From Solimonas soli DSM 21787 (lineage in GTDB: Bacteria > Pseudomonadota > Gammaproteobacteria > Nevskiales > Nevskiaceae): a stretch of 64,000 nucleotides of DNA. The position numbers and the translations under genes are program-made. Of this stretch, positions 18,101 through 26,677 are shown piece after piece. The DNA lies in the NCBI RefSeq assembly GCF_000474945.1, contig NZ_KI440838.1, positions 35,082-99,081 on the forward strand, read 5' to 3'. Every line of letters starts with the position of its first letter. The stretch's first letter is position 1. Below the pieces are notes generated by a model. The model had not been told where the DNA came from, made no database searches, and worked only from the letters and a program-made list of their open reading frames with translations.

Positions 18101-19630
18101 TCAGTCGAGCGCGACGTGCTCGACCGGCGCCGCCGGATCGGGCTTGGCCTTGCGGAACATCAGCAGCGCCGGCGTCGCCAGCAGCACGCCCCAGGTCATC
18201 ACCTTGAAGTCGGCGATCGTCGCCAGCATGCCGGCCTGGCGCTGCACCTCGGCGGCGACGCCGGCGAGGCCGAGCGCGGTTTCGAGGCCGCTGCCGGCGT
18301 TGAGGTACTGCGCCAGCGCCGGCGTGTAGGCGGTGACGTGCTCGGTGAGGTAGGCGTGATTCACCGTCGTCATCCGCGTCTGGTAGGCGAACGCGGCGGC
18401 GATGCCGATGCTGCTGCCGACATTGCGGATCAGGCTGTACAGCGAGGCGCCGTCGGCGCGGTCGCGCGTCTGCAGGGTCGCCAGCGTGATCGTCGTCAGC
18501 GGCACGAACACCAGACCCATGCCGACGCCCTGCAGCACGCAGGAGGCGACCAGGCCGGAGACCGGCACGTCGAGGTTGAAGCCGGCCATCATGTACAGCG
18601 ACTGCGCGGTCAGCAGCATGCCGACGAACATCATCCAGCGTGAATCGATGCGATTCCCGAAGCGGCCGATGAGGAGCATCGACGCCATCGTGCCGGCGCC
18701 GCGTGGCGCCACCGCGAGCCCGGTGGTGATGACCGGAAAGCCGCGCAGGTTCTGCAGGAACGGCGGCAGCAGCGCCGAGGTGGCGAAGATCACCACGCCC
18801 ATCACCGCGATCATGACCAGGCCGGAGACGAAGTTGGCGTTGGCGAACAGGCGCAAGGGCATGAACGGACTCGGCGTCGTCACCGTGTGCGCGAGGAACA
18901 GGTACAGCAGCAGCACCGTCAGGCCGGCGTAGATGACGATCTCGGTCGACTCGAACCAGGCCTTGGTCTCGCCGCGGTCGAGCATCAGCTGCAGTGTGGC
19001 GATCGTCAGCGACAGCAGCGTGAAGCCGAGCACGTCGAGTTTCGGTGCTGCGGTCCTGGTGTCGGCCGGCAGGCCGGCCGAAAGGCCGAGGAAGGCGAGG
19101 ATGCCGAACGGCACGTTGATGTAGAACACCCAGCGCCAGTTGTAGACCTCGGTCAGCCAGCCGCCGAGCGTCGGCCCGAGGATAGGGCCGAGCATCACGC
19201 CCATGCCCCACATCGCCATCGCCGAGCCGTGCTTTTCCTTCGGATTGATGTTCAGCAGCACGACCTGCGAGAGCGGCACCAGCGAGGCGCCGCACAGGCC
19301 CTGCAGCAGGCGGAAGACCACCATCTGCGGCAACGACGCGGCGACGCCGCACAGCATCGAGGTGATGGTGAAGCCGGTGATCGCGGCGAGGAACAGGCGC
19401 TTCATGCCGAAGCGCGCGGCGAGATAGCCGGTCGGCGCCGTGGCGATCGCCGCGGCGACCATGTACGAGGTCAGCACCCACGAGATCTGGTCCGACGCCG
19501 CGCCGAGCGAGCCCTGCATGTGCGGCAGCGCGACGTTGGCGATCGTCGAGTCGAGCGCCTGCATCAGCGTCGCCGCCATCACCGATACGGTCAGCAGGGC
19601 GTGCCGCCCGGCAGGCATGGTCGTGCTCAT
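18101..19630 (-). CDS. emrB: DHA2-family drug efflux permease (EmrB type)
   Basis: A 509-residue inner-membrane transporter with about 14 predicted spans, the DHA2/EmrB layout. Motifs include LDSTIANVALPHMQG near residues 27-41 (motif D1), a GYLAARFGMKRLF loop (motif A) near 70, and LGPILGPTLGGWLTE (motif C) near 150. Exports hydrophobic toxic compounds, using the proton gradient, through the EmrA channel adaptor encoded just upstream (six-base gap). Third gene of the marR-emrA-emrB unit. Confidence 0.93.
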   Translation of the reverse strand: MSTTMPAGRHALLTVSVMAATLMQALDSTIANVALPHMQGSLGAASDQISWVLTSYMVAAAIATAPTGYLAARFGMKRLFLAAITGFTITSMLCGVAASLPQMVVFRLLQGLCGASLVPLSQVVLLNINPKEKHGSAMAMWGMGVMLGPILGPTLGGWLTEVYNWRWVFYINVPFGILAFLGLSAGLPADTRTAAPKLDVLGFTLLSLTIATLQLMLDRGETKAWFESTEIVIYAGLTVLLLYLFLAHTVTTPSPFMPLRLFANANFVSGLVMIAVMGVVIFATSALLPPFLQNLRGFPVITTGLAVAPRGAGTMASMLLIGRFGNRIDSRWMMFVGMLLTAQSLYMMAGFNLDVPVSGLVASCVLQGVGMGLVFVPLTTITLATLQTRDRADGASLYSLIRNVGSSIGIAAAFAYQTRMTTVNHAYLTEHVTAYTPALAQYLNAGSGLETALGLAGVAAEVQRQAGMLATIADFKVMTWGVLLATPALLMFRKAKPDPAAPVEHVALD

Positions 19631-19636
19631 GGCCTG

Positions 19637-20740
19637 CTACCGCGCGGCCGCCTGCGCGTTGCCGCTGCCGGCCGTGCCGTGCGCGCCGTCCGGCGTGCCG
19701 TGCGTGTCGTCCGGCGTGCCGCGCGTGTCGATGCTGATCTCGGTGCTCATGCCGGCGCGCAGCATCGGTTCGTCCGGCTGATGCGTGATGGCGATGCGCA
19801 CCGGCACGCGCTGCACGACCTTCACCCAGTTGCCGCTGGCGTTCTGCGGCGGCAGCAGCGAGAACTCGGCGCCGGTCGCCTGGCCGATGCTCTGCACCGT
19901 GCCCTGCCAGCGCGTGTGCGAATAGGCGTCGACCTCGATCTCGACGCTCTGGCCCGGCCGCACGTGTTCGAGCTGCGATTCCTTGAGGTTCGCCTCGATC
20001 CACGGGCCGCGCGCGTCGACCACGCTGAGCACCGGCAGGCCCGGCAGCACGTAGCCGCCGACCTCCGGCACCTTGCTGGCGATGCCGGCGATCGGCGTGT
20101 GCACCTCGGTGCGCGCGAGATCGAGCTTCGCCTTGTCGAGCGCCGCCAGCGCCGCCTTGTACGAGGGATGATCCTCGACGGCGATGTCCGGATCGTCGTC
20201 GAGCTGGGCGCGCACTTCGTCGATCTCGTGCTGCCGGGCCTTGATGTCGCTGCGCGCCACTTCGAGCGCGTTGACGGCGGCGTCGAGCGTCGACTTCGAG
20301 CTGGCGCCGAGCTGCTGCAGCGCCTTGACGCGCTCGTACTCGGTCTGCCGGTAGGTGAGATCGGCCTGCGCCGAGCGCAGCGCCGCCTGCTTCTGCGCGT
20401 AGGTCGCCTTCAGCGCCTCGACTTCGGTGCGCGCCTGCAGCAGCGCGGCCTCGGCCTGCTGCACGGCGACTTCGTAAGGCGCCGGGTCGATGCGGAACAG
20501 CGGCGCGCCGGCGGCGACGAACTGGTTTTCGCGCACGTAGATGCGATCGACCTTGCCGCTGACGTCGGCGCTGACGTTGACCATGTTGGCCTTGACGTAG
20601 GCGTTGTCGGTCGACACGTAGCGGCTGCCGAACACGAAGTAATACAGCGCCGCGACGATGGCCGCGGCGATGCCGGCGCCGAACAGGACGAAGCGCAGTC
20701 GCGAGCGGTTCGGCGTGATGCCGGGGGAGTCGATGGCCAT
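19637..20740 (-). CDS. emrA: HlyD/EmrA-type membrane fusion protein
   Basis: A 367-residue periplasmic adaptor. One N-terminal span (about 15-38) precedes a lipoyl-like region (STDNAYVKANMVNVSADVSG), a long alpha-hairpin coiled coil (about 85-200) and the second lipoyl half (VHTPIAGIASKVPEVGGYV). It links EmrB to an outer-membrane channel, which is not in this window. The last 30 residues are unusual: three heptad-like units DTRGTPD, DTHGTPD, GAHGTAG, encoded by a 21-base tandem repeat, form a hydrophilic tail beyond the conserved core. Confidence 0.92.
   Translation of the reverse strand: MAIDSPGITPNRSRLRFVLFGAGIAAAIVAALYYFVFGSRYVSTDNAYVKANMVNVSADVSGKVDRIYVRENQFVAAGAPLFRIDPAPYEVAVQQAEAALLQARTEVEALKATYAQKQAALRSAQADLTYRQTEYERVKALQQLGASSKSTLDAAVNALEVARSDIKARQHEIDEVRAQLDDDPDIAVEDHPSYKAALAALDKAKLDLARTEVHTPIAGIASKVPEVGGYVLPGLPVLSVVDARGPWIEANLKESQLEHVRPGQSVEIEVDAYSHTRWQGTVQSIGQATGAEFSLLPPQNASGNWVKVVQRVPVRIAITHQPDEPMLRAGMSTEISIDTRGTPDDTHGTPDGAHGTAGSGNAQAAAR
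19671..19733. repeat. 21-base tandem repeat, three copies, in the emrA 3' end
   Basis: Units at 19671-19691, 19692-19712 and 19713-19733 follow the consensus GGCGTGCCGTGCGTGTCGTCC with a few changes. Being a multiple of three, copy changes keep the frame and only lengthen or shorten the EmrA tail. Confidence 0.75.
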
Positions 20741-20746
20741 GGGGAC

Positions 20747-21202
20747 TTATCCGCGGTCGTCGGCGCCGTCGCCGCCGGCGAGATTGCTCTTGATGCGCAG
20801 CAGGAACTGGTCGAGCTGCTTCTGCTCCGCCGCCGACAGGCCACGCAAGGCGTAGGCCCGCGCTTCGGCGGCGATCTTCCACAGCTCGTCGAGGATCGGC
20901 TCCGCCTTGTCGGTCGTCAGCAGGCGGAAGGCGCGGCGGTCGTCCTTGTGCGTCTCGCGCCGCACCCAGCCGGCGCGCTGCAGGCGGTCGATGAGCTGCG
21001 TGACCGTCACCGGATGCACTTCCAGCTTCTCGGCGAGGCCGGTCTGCGTGATACCCGGCTGCTTGGCGATCCACGCCAGCGCCATCGACTGCGACTGCGT
21101 CAGTTTCAGATGCGCGGCGCGGCGCTTGAACGCCTCGCGGTGCAGGCGGCCGACTTCGAGCAGCAGCGAAGTCGTGGTGTTGGGCGGCGGTGGCTTGCGC
21201 AT
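20747..21202 (-). CDS. MarR-family repressor of the emr operon
   Basis: A 151-residue winged-helix regulator. The HTH region, about residues 40-85, contains QTGLAEKLEVHPVTVTQLID and the wing RETHKDDRRAFRLLTTDKA. It heads the marR-emrA-emrB operon, as EmrR does in enterics, and probably represses it until a hydrophobic ligand binds. A perfect palindrome sits three bases upstream of its start codon. No ribosome binding site is visible, and a TATAGT -10-like box at 21218-21223 would put the transcript start about ten bases before the ATG, so translation may be nearly leaderless. Confidence 0.93.
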   Translation of the reverse strand: MRKPPPPNTTTSLLLEVGRLHREAFKRRAAHLKLTQSQSMALAWIAKQPGITQTGLAEKLEVHPVTVTQLIDRLQRAGWVRRETHKDDRRAFRLLTTDKAEPILDELWKIAAEARAYALRGLSAAEQKQLDQFLLRIKSNLAGGDGADDRG

Positions 21203-21205
21203 ATG

Positions 21206-21219
21206 GTTAGTCTACTAAC
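21206..21219. promoter_or_regulatory. Palindromic operator of the MarR/emr operon
   Basis: GTTAGT-CT-ACTAAC is a perfect 6-2-6 palindrome, AT-rich in a GC-rich setting, overlapping a TATAGT -10-like box (21223-21218, minus strand) and ending three bases from the marR start codon. The form is typical of MarR operators, so autorepression is likely. Confidence 0.65.
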
Positions 21220-21268
21220 TATAAGTGCGCAAATCAACGCGCCGCCCGCGACGGGCGGCGGGCAAGAT

Positions 21269-21736
21269 TCAGGGCAGGCGCACGCCCTCGTCCTTCTTGA
21301 TCGCCTCGAGCACCAGGCTCGAACGCACATCCTTTACGCCGGGCAGGCCGATCAGGACTTTCATCGAGAACTCGGCGAAGGCCTGCAGATCGGCGACCGC
21401 GACGTGCAGCAGGTAGTCGAGTTCGCCGGTCATCACGTAGCAGGCGCGCACCTCCGGGCGTTTCTGCACGGCGTCCTGGAAGGCGAGCGTGGTGTCCTTC
21501 GACTGCCGTTCGATGTTGACGCGCACGAAGGCCTGCACCTGCTGGCCGAGCGCGGCCGGGTCGAGCACGGCGGCATAGCGGGCGATGACGCCGCTGTCCT
21601 CGAGCTTGCGCACGCGGCGCTGGCAGGCGGTCGCCGACAGCGACACGCGCTCGGCGAGTTCGACGATCGGCAGGCGGCCGTCCTTCTGCAGCTCGCGGAG
21701 GATGCGCAGGTCGGTGCGATCAAGCTCGGCTTGCAT
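21269..21736 (-). CDS. Lrp/AsnC-family transcriptional regulator
   Basis: A 155-residue regulator: N-terminal HTH (residues 1-60, LDRTDLRILRELQKDGRLPI and RVSLSATACQRRVRKLE) and C-terminal RAM/AsnC ligand domain (YVMTGELDYLLHVAV, about 95-110). Divergent from the phenylalanine catabolic genes with a 142-base gap; a perfect inverted repeat lies three bases upstream of its start. It likely senses an aromatic amino acid and controls the operon and itself. The longer frame upstream of ATG 21736 crosses the operator and is rejected. Confidence 0.92.
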   Translation of the reverse strand: MQAELDRTDLRILRELQKDGRLPIVELAERVSLSATACQRRVRKLEDSGVIARYAAVLDPAALGQQVQAFVRVNIERQSKDTTLAFQDAVQKRPEVRACYVMTGELDYLLHVAVADLQAFAEFSMKVLIGLPGVKDVRSSLVLEAIKKDEGVRLP

Positions 21737-21738
21737 GA

Positions 21739-21770
21739 AATCACCACGGAAGTTCGAATTCGTGGTGATT
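21739..21770. promoter_or_regulatory. Inverted-repeat operator between the Lrp-type regulator and phhA
   Basis: Perfect 10-base arms AATCACCACG and CGTGGTGATT separated by 12 bases (GAAGTTCGAATT). The symmetric spacing of about two helical turns suits a dimeric regulator such as the adjacent Lrp/AsnC protein. It directly precedes that gene's start codon and is about 109 bases upstream of phhA. Confidence 0.7.
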
Positions 21771-21878
21771 ATGGCAAGCCGCGGCGAAGAAAGACGCACA
21801 GATTGCAGCCTTTCACGCCGGCCGACGGCGTACAGTGGAGCGCACGGCGGGCAGCGAACCGCCGCGAGGAGAACGGCG

Positions 21879-22736
21879 ATGTACAGCGCCAACACCAGCA
21901 GCGGTCTGCGTGGCGATTACACGAAGGCGCGGGCCGACTTCACCGTCGAGCAGCGCGATCATGTCTACGGCGAGGCCGATCACGCGCTGTGGCGCCGGCT
22001 CTACGCGCGCCAGGCGCAGCTGCTGCAGGACTACGCCTGCCGCGAGTTCCGCGAAGGCCTGGCCCGCACCGACGCCGCCGACGGCGTGCCCGAGCTCGAC
22101 GCCGTCAACGCGCGCCTCGCGGCGGCAAGCGGCTGGCGGCTGGTCGCGGTGCCGGGTTTCATTCCCGACGAGCCCTTCTTCCGCCTGCTCGCCGCGCGGC
22201 AATTTCCGGTGACCGTCTGGCTGCGCAAGCCCGAGGAATTCGACTACCTGGTCGAGCCGGACATCTTCCACGACTTTTTCGGCCATGTGCCGATGCTGTT
22301 CGACCGCCGCTTCGGCGATTACGTGCAGCGCTACGGCGAGCAGGCGCTGCGCCTCGCCCATCTCGGCGCCGTGCCGCTGCTGGCGCGCCTGTACTGGTAC
22401 ACGGTCGAGTTCGGCCTGATCGAGAGCGACGAGGGCCTGCGCGCCTACGGCGCCGGCATCCTGTCGTCGGGCGGCGAGACGCCGCACGCCGTCGAGAGCC
22501 CGGCGCCCCTGCGCGTGCGCCTCGAAGCCGCACGCTGCATGGGCACCGCGTATCGCATCGACAGCTTCCAGAAAACTTATTTCGTGATCCGCCGGCTCGA
22601 CGAACTCGCCGAGCTGATGACGCGCGATCTGCCGCCGCTCATCGCCGCCCTGCGCGAGCAGCAAGCCCTGAGCCCCGAGCGCCTGTACGCGGGCGACGAG
22701 CCGGTGCCGCCGCGCCGCGGCCGGCTCGCCGCCTGA
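21879..22736 (+). CDS. phhA: Phenylalanine 4-monooxygenase
   Basis: A 285-residue pterin-dependent hydroxylase that turns phenylalanine into tyrosine with O2 and tetrahydrobiopterin-like cofactor. The iron triad is visible: His 131 and His 136 in EPDIFHDFFGHVPML, and Glu 177 in YWYTVEFGL. Size fits the single-domain bacterial enzyme without a regulatory domain. ATG 21879 follows GAGGAGA with good spacing. It leads a same-strand run with hpd, hmgA, fahA and maiA. A pterin carbinolamine dehydratase gene (phhB) is not in the window. Confidence 0.96.
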   Translation: MYSANTSSGLRGDYTKARADFTVEQRDHVYGEADHALWRRLYARQAQLLQDYACREFREGLARTDAADGVPELDAVNARLAAASGWRLVAVPGFIPDEPFFRLLAARQFPVTVWLRKPEEFDYLVEPDIFHDFFGHVPMLFDRRFGDYVQRYGEQALRLAHLGAVPLLARLYWYTVEFGLIESDEGLRAYGAGILSSGGETPHAVESPAPLRVRLEAARCMGTAYRIDSFQKTYFVIRRLDELAELMTRDLPPLIAALREQQALSPERLYAGDEPVPPRRGRLAA

Positions 22737-22765
22737 AAATGCCTTCCATGTTCCGAGGACACGCC

Positions 22766-23833
22766 ATGACCGCCCGCATCGACAATCCGCTCGGCACCGA
22801 CGGTTTCGAATTCGTCGAATTCACCGCGCCCGGCGCCGCCGGCATCGCCCAGCTGCATGCCCTGTTCGAGATGATGGGCTTCACCGCCGTCGCGAAGCAC
22901 CGGCGCAAGGACGTCACCCTGTTCCGCCAGGGCGACATCAACTTCCTGGTCAACGCCACGCCCTACACGCATTTCGAGCAGTTCGCGCGCGCGCACGGCC
23001 CTTCGGCCTGCGCGATGGGCTGGCGCGTGAAGGACGCGGTGAGCGCGCACGCCCACGCGCTGGCGCAGGGCGCGGTCGCCTTCGACACCCGGCCCGGCCT
23101 CATGGAGCTGAACCTGCCGGCGGTCTACGGCATCGGCAACAGCGTGCTCTATCTGGTGGACCGCTACGGCGCCGAACATTCGATCTACGACGTCGACTTC
23201 CGCTTCTTCGACGGCGTCGATCGCGCGCCGAAGGGCGTCGGCCTCACCGCGATCGACCATCTGACGCACAATGTCTCGCGCGGCAACATGGATACCTGGG
23301 CCGGCTTCTACGAACGCATCGCCAACTTCCGCGAGATCCGCTACTTCGACATCGAGGGCAAGCAGACCGGCCTGGTGTCGCGCGCCATGACCTCGCCCTG
23401 CGGCAAGATCCGCATCCCGATCAACGAATCGTCGGACGACAAGTCGCAGATCGAGGAATTCATCCGCGAGTATCGCGGCGAGGGCATCCAGCACATCGCG
23501 CTGGCCGCCGACGACATCTACGCGACGGTCAGCGCGCTGCGCGCGCGCGGCGTGCAGTTCATGGACACGCCGGACACCTACTACGCGCGCGTCGATGCGC
23601 GCGTGCCGGGCCACGGCGAGCCGCTGGCGCGCCTGCGCGAGCTGAGCATCCTGATCGACGGCGCGCCGGTCGAGGGCATCCTGCTGCAGATCTTCACGAG
23701 CACGGTGATCGGGCCGATCTTCTTCGAGATCATCCAGCGCAAGGGCAACGAAGGTTTCGGCGAAGGCAACTTCAAGGCCCTGTTCGAGAGCATCGAGGAA
23801 GACCAGATCCGCCGCGGCGTGCTCGCCGCGTAA
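22766..23833 (+). CDS. hpd: 4-hydroxyphenylpyruvate dioxygenase
   Basis: A 355-residue HPPD that converts 4-hydroxyphenylpyruvate to homogentisate, with Fe(II). Iron ligands: His 165 in DHLTHNV, His 243 in GIQHIALAADDI, Glu 321 in FFEIIQRKGNEGFGEGNF. ATG 22766 is preceded by GAGGA; an in-frame ATG nine codons earlier lacks one. Twenty-nine bases separate it from phhA. The aminotransferase making its substrate from tyrosine is not present here and must come from elsewhere. Confidence 0.96.
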   Translation: MTARIDNPLGTDGFEFVEFTAPGAAGIAQLHALFEMMGFTAVAKHRRKDVTLFRQGDINFLVNATPYTHFEQFARAHGPSACAMGWRVKDAVSAHAHALAQGAVAFDTRPGLMELNLPAVYGIGNSVLYLVDRYGAEHSIYDVDFRFFDGVDRAPKGVGLTAIDHLTHNVSRGNMDTWAGFYERIANFREIRYFDIEGKQTGLVSRAMTSPCGKIRIPINESSDDKSQIEEFIREYRGEGIQHIALAADDIYATVSALRARGVQFMDTPDTYYARVDARVPGHGEPLARLRELSILIDGAPVEGILLQIFTSTVIGPIFFEIIQRKGNEGFGEGNFKALFESIEEDQIRRGVLAA

Positions 23834-23844
23834 GGAACGATCGC

Positions 23845-24975
23845 ATGTCCCACAAATGGATCTACCGGCCGGTCGTCGAAGGACTCGCCTCGCGACAGGC
23901 GCATGCCGACCTGCCGGCCGGCCACGTCGAGCGCGAGCTCGGCAAGGAAGGCTTCTTCGGTCCGTCGACACAGATGATCCATCCGCGCCCGCCGACCGGC
24001 TGGACGAACTGGGAAGGTCCGCTGCGGCCGCGCGCCTTCGACCTGGCGAAGCTCGGCGCATCGCCGTCGCCGTGGGACGCAGCCGCGATCCTGCACAACG
24101 CCGACGTGCGCCTGCGCTGGTGGATCTGCGAGCGCTCGATGACCGAGCTGGCGCGCAATGCCGACGGCGACGAGCTGCTGTTCGTGCACGCCGGCACGGC
24201 CGAGCTGTTCTGCGACTACGGCCACCTGACGATCGCGGCGGGCGACTACGTGGTGCTGCCGCGCGGCACCATGTGGCGCATCGAGGTCGGCGCGCCGGTC
24301 GCGCTGCTGCTCATCGAGGCGACCAACGCGCACTACGCGCTGCCCGACAAGGGGCTGGTCGGCGAGCACGCGATCTTCGATCCGGCGATGCTGGACTACC
24401 CGCGCCTCGACGGCGCGTTCCGCGCTCAGGCCGCGCAGGGCGCCGAGTGGAAGGTGCGCATCAAGCGCCGTCAGCAGATTTCGACGGTGACCTATCCGTA
24501 CAACCCGCTCGACGCCGTCGGCTGGCACGGCACGCTGCTGGCGGTGCGCATCAACGTCCGCGACATCCGGCCGCTGATGTCGCACCGCTACCACCTGCCG
24601 CCGAGCGCGCACACCACGTTCGTGTCGCAGCGCTTCGTGGTCTGCACCTTCGTGCCGCGGCCGTTCGAGAGCGATCCGGGCGCGATCAAGGTGCCGTTCT
24701 TCCACAACAACGACGACTTCGACGAAGTGATCTTCTATCACGCCGGCGACTTCTTCTCGCGCGACAACATCCATCCCGGCATGCTCACGCTGCACCCCTG
24801 CGGCTTCACGCACGGCCCGCATCCGAAGGCGCTCGGCAAGATGCTGCAGCAGAGCAAACCGGCGACCGACGAATACGCCGTGATGATCGACGCGCGCGAC
24901 GCGCTGGACGTGGCGCCGGCGGCGGAGTCGGTCGAGTGGTCCGACTACCACCGTTCCTGGCAGGTGCAGCCATGA
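23845..24975 (+). CDS. hmgA: Homogentisate 1,2-dioxygenase
   Basis: A 376-residue cupin-fold dioxygenase opening the homogentisate ring to maleylacetoacetate. The segment VPFFHNNDDFDEVIFYHAGD (about 288-307) and HPCGFTHGPHP (about 320-330) hold the expected His and Glu iron ligands. It is of the shorter bacterial type rather than the 430-residue form. AAGGA lies before the ATG, 11 bases after hpd. The stop overlaps the next start (ATGA), indicating translational coupling with fahA. Confidence 0.94.
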   Translation: MSHKWIYRPVVEGLASRQAHADLPAGHVERELGKEGFFGPSTQMIHPRPPTGWTNWEGPLRPRAFDLAKLGASPSPWDAAAILHNADVRLRWWICERSMTELARNADGDELLFVHAGTAELFCDYGHLTIAAGDYVVLPRGTMWRIEVGAPVALLLIEATNAHYALPDKGLVGEHAIFDPAMLDYPRLDGAFRAQAAQGAEWKVRIKRRQQISTVTYPYNPLDAVGWHGTLLAVRINVRDIRPLMSHRYHLPPSAHTTFVSQRFVVCTFVPRPFESDPGAIKVPFFHNNDDFDEVIFYHAGDFFSRDNIHPGMLTLHPCGFTHGPHPKALGKMLQQSKPATDEYAVMIDARDALDVAPAAESVEWSDYHRSWQVQP

Positions 24976-25991
24976 AGCTGGCGACGCTGAGGAACGGCAC
25001 GCGCGACGGACAACTCGTCGTCGTCTCGCGCGACCTGACGCGCTGCGTGTCCGCCGCCGCGATCGCGCCGACGCTGCAGGCGGCGCTCGACCGCTGGCAG
25101 GAGCTGGCCGGCGGCCTCGCCGAGCTGGGCGACGCGCTGAACGCCGGCGCGCTCGCCGCGCAGGCGCGTCCCTTCGATCCGCGCGCCTGCCACTCGCCGC
25201 TGCCGCGCGCCTACCAGTGGGCGGACGGCTCGGCCTACGTCAATCACGTCGAGCTGGTGCGCAAGGCGCGCGGCGCCGAGATGCCGGCGAGTTTCTGGAC
25301 CGATCCGCTGATGTACCAGGGCGGCAGCGACAGCTTCCTCGATCCGACCGGCGACATCGTCGCCGTCAGCGAGGAGCACGGCATCGACTTCGAGGCCGAG
25401 ATCGCCGTCGTCACCGACGACGTGCCGATGGGCGTCACCGCCGGCGCGGCGCGCGCGCGCATCCGTCTCGTGCTGCTGGTCAACGACGTCTCGCTGCGCA
25501 ACCTGATTCCGAACGAACTCGCCAAGGGCTTCGGCTTCTTCCAGGCCAAGCCGTCGTCGGCGTTCGCGCCCTGCGCGCTCACCCCGGACGAACTCGGCGC
25601 CGCCTGGGACGGCGGCCGCCTGCACCTGCCGCTGCTGTCCTTCGTCGACGGCGCGCCGTTCGGCAGGCCGGACGCCGGCGTCGACATGACCTTCGACTTC
25701 GGCCAGCTCATCGCCCACGCCGCCGCCACGCGGCCGCTCGCCGCCGGCAGCATCATCGGCTCCGGCACCGTGTCGAACCGCGACGCCGACGGCGGACCGG
25801 GCCGGCCGATCGCCGAGGGCGGCCTCGGCTATTCCTGCATCGCCGAAATGCGCATGGTCGAAACGATCCGCGAGGGCAAGCCGCGCACGCCGTTCCTGAG
25901 CTTCGGCCGCCGCCTGAAGATCGAGATGCGCGATGCGCACGGCGCATCGCTGTTCGGCGCCATCGAGCAGACCGTCGCGCCCCTCCGCTAA
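24972..25991 (+). CDS. fahA: Fumarylacetoacetate hydrolase family protein
   Basis: A 339-residue FAH-family enzyme; in this context it hydrolyses fumarylacetoacetate to fumarate and acetoacetate. The catalytic metal region shows DFEAEIAVVTDDVPMGV (about 136-152) and the FFQAKPSSAFAP segment; GSIIGSGTVSNRD near 257-269 is the conserved C-terminal signature. ATG 24972 overlaps the hmgA stop by four bases. The position between hmgA and maiA makes the pathway role clear. Confidence 0.92.
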   Translation: MKLATLRNGTRDGQLVVVSRDLTRCVSAAAIAPTLQAALDRWQELAGGLAELGDALNAGALAAQARPFDPRACHSPLPRAYQWADGSAYVNHVELVRKARGAEMPASFWTDPLMYQGGSDSFLDPTGDIVAVSEEHGIDFEAEIAVVTDDVPMGVTAGAARARIRLVLLVNDVSLRNLIPNELAKGFGFFQAKPSSAFAPCALTPDELGAAWDGGRLHLPLLSFVDGAPFGRPDAGVDMTFDFGQLIAHAAATRPLAAGSIIGSGTVSNRDADGGPGRPIAEGGLGYSCIAEMRMVETIREGKPRTPFLSFGRRLKIEMRDAHGASLFGAIEQTVAPLR

Positions 25992-26020
25992 GCTGCACGC
26001 CGTCGCGTTCGGAGATTCGC

Positions 26021-26668
26021 ATGCTCAAGCTCTACTCCTACTGGCGTTCATCGGCCAGCTACCGCGTGCGCATCGCCCTCGATCTCAAGGGGCTCGACTA
26101 CGAGATCGTGCCGATCCATCTCCTCCGCGACGGCGGCGAGCAGCATTCGGACGCCTACCGCGCGCTGAATCCGCAGCAGCGCGTGCCGTTCCTGATCGAC
26201 GGCGACGTTCGCCTCGGGCAGTCGCTGGCGATTCTCGACTACCTCGATGCGCGATATCCGCAGCCGCGCCTGATGCCGGCGGACGCGCGGGCGCGCGTCG
26301 AGGTGCTGGCGTTCGCGCAGGCCATCATCGCCGACGTGCAGCCGCTGCAGAACACGGCGACGCTCGACTACCTGCGCGACGTGCTGAAGATCGACGAGGC
26401 GCAGCGCGGCGAATGGCTGCGGCACTTCATCGATCGCGGCCTGAGCGCGCTGGAGACGGAAACGGCGGCCCGGCCCGGGACGCCGTTCGCCTTCGGCGAG
26501 GCGCCGACCCTTGCCGACTGCGCGCTGGTGCCGCAGATGTTCGCGGCGCAGCGCTTCGGCTGCGACATGCAGCGCTATCCGCGCCTGGTGCGCATCGCCG
26601 GGCACTGCAACACGCTGCCGGCCTTCCAGCGCGCGCATCCGGCGCGGCAGCCGGACGCCGAACGCTGA
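26021..26668 (+). CDS. maiA: Maleylacetoacetate isomerase (zeta-class GST)
   Basis: A 215-residue glutathione S-transferase of the zeta class that isomerises maleylacetoacetate to fumarylacetoacetate using glutathione. The active-site loop reads YWRSSASYRVRIALDLKG; most members have SSCS here, so the Cys is replaced by Ala while the catalytic Ser stays. LNPQQRVPFLIDGD and QSLAILDYLD form the GSH site; PTLADCALVPQMFAAQRFG is in the C-terminal domain. Last gene of the phhA run, 29 bases after fahA. Confidence 0.95.
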   Translation: MLKLYSYWRSSASYRVRIALDLKGLDYEIVPIHLLRDGGEQHSDAYRALNPQQRVPFLIDGDVRLGQSLAILDYLDARYPQPRLMPADARARVEVLAFAQAIIADVQPLQNTATLDYLRDVLKIDEAQRGEWLRHFIDRGLSALETETAARPGTPFAFGEAPTLADCALVPQMFAAQRFGCDMQRYPRLVRIAGHCNTLPAFQRAHPARQPDAER

Positions 26669-26677
26669 GCGCTCGGC

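Noticed and set aside
18887..22765. Part of a very long plus-strand open frame running antisense to emrB, emrA, marR and the Lrp gene
   Set aside because: Composition is Arg/His/Gln-heavy as expected from the opposite strand of GC-rich genes. Only its last part, from 22766, is real (hpd).
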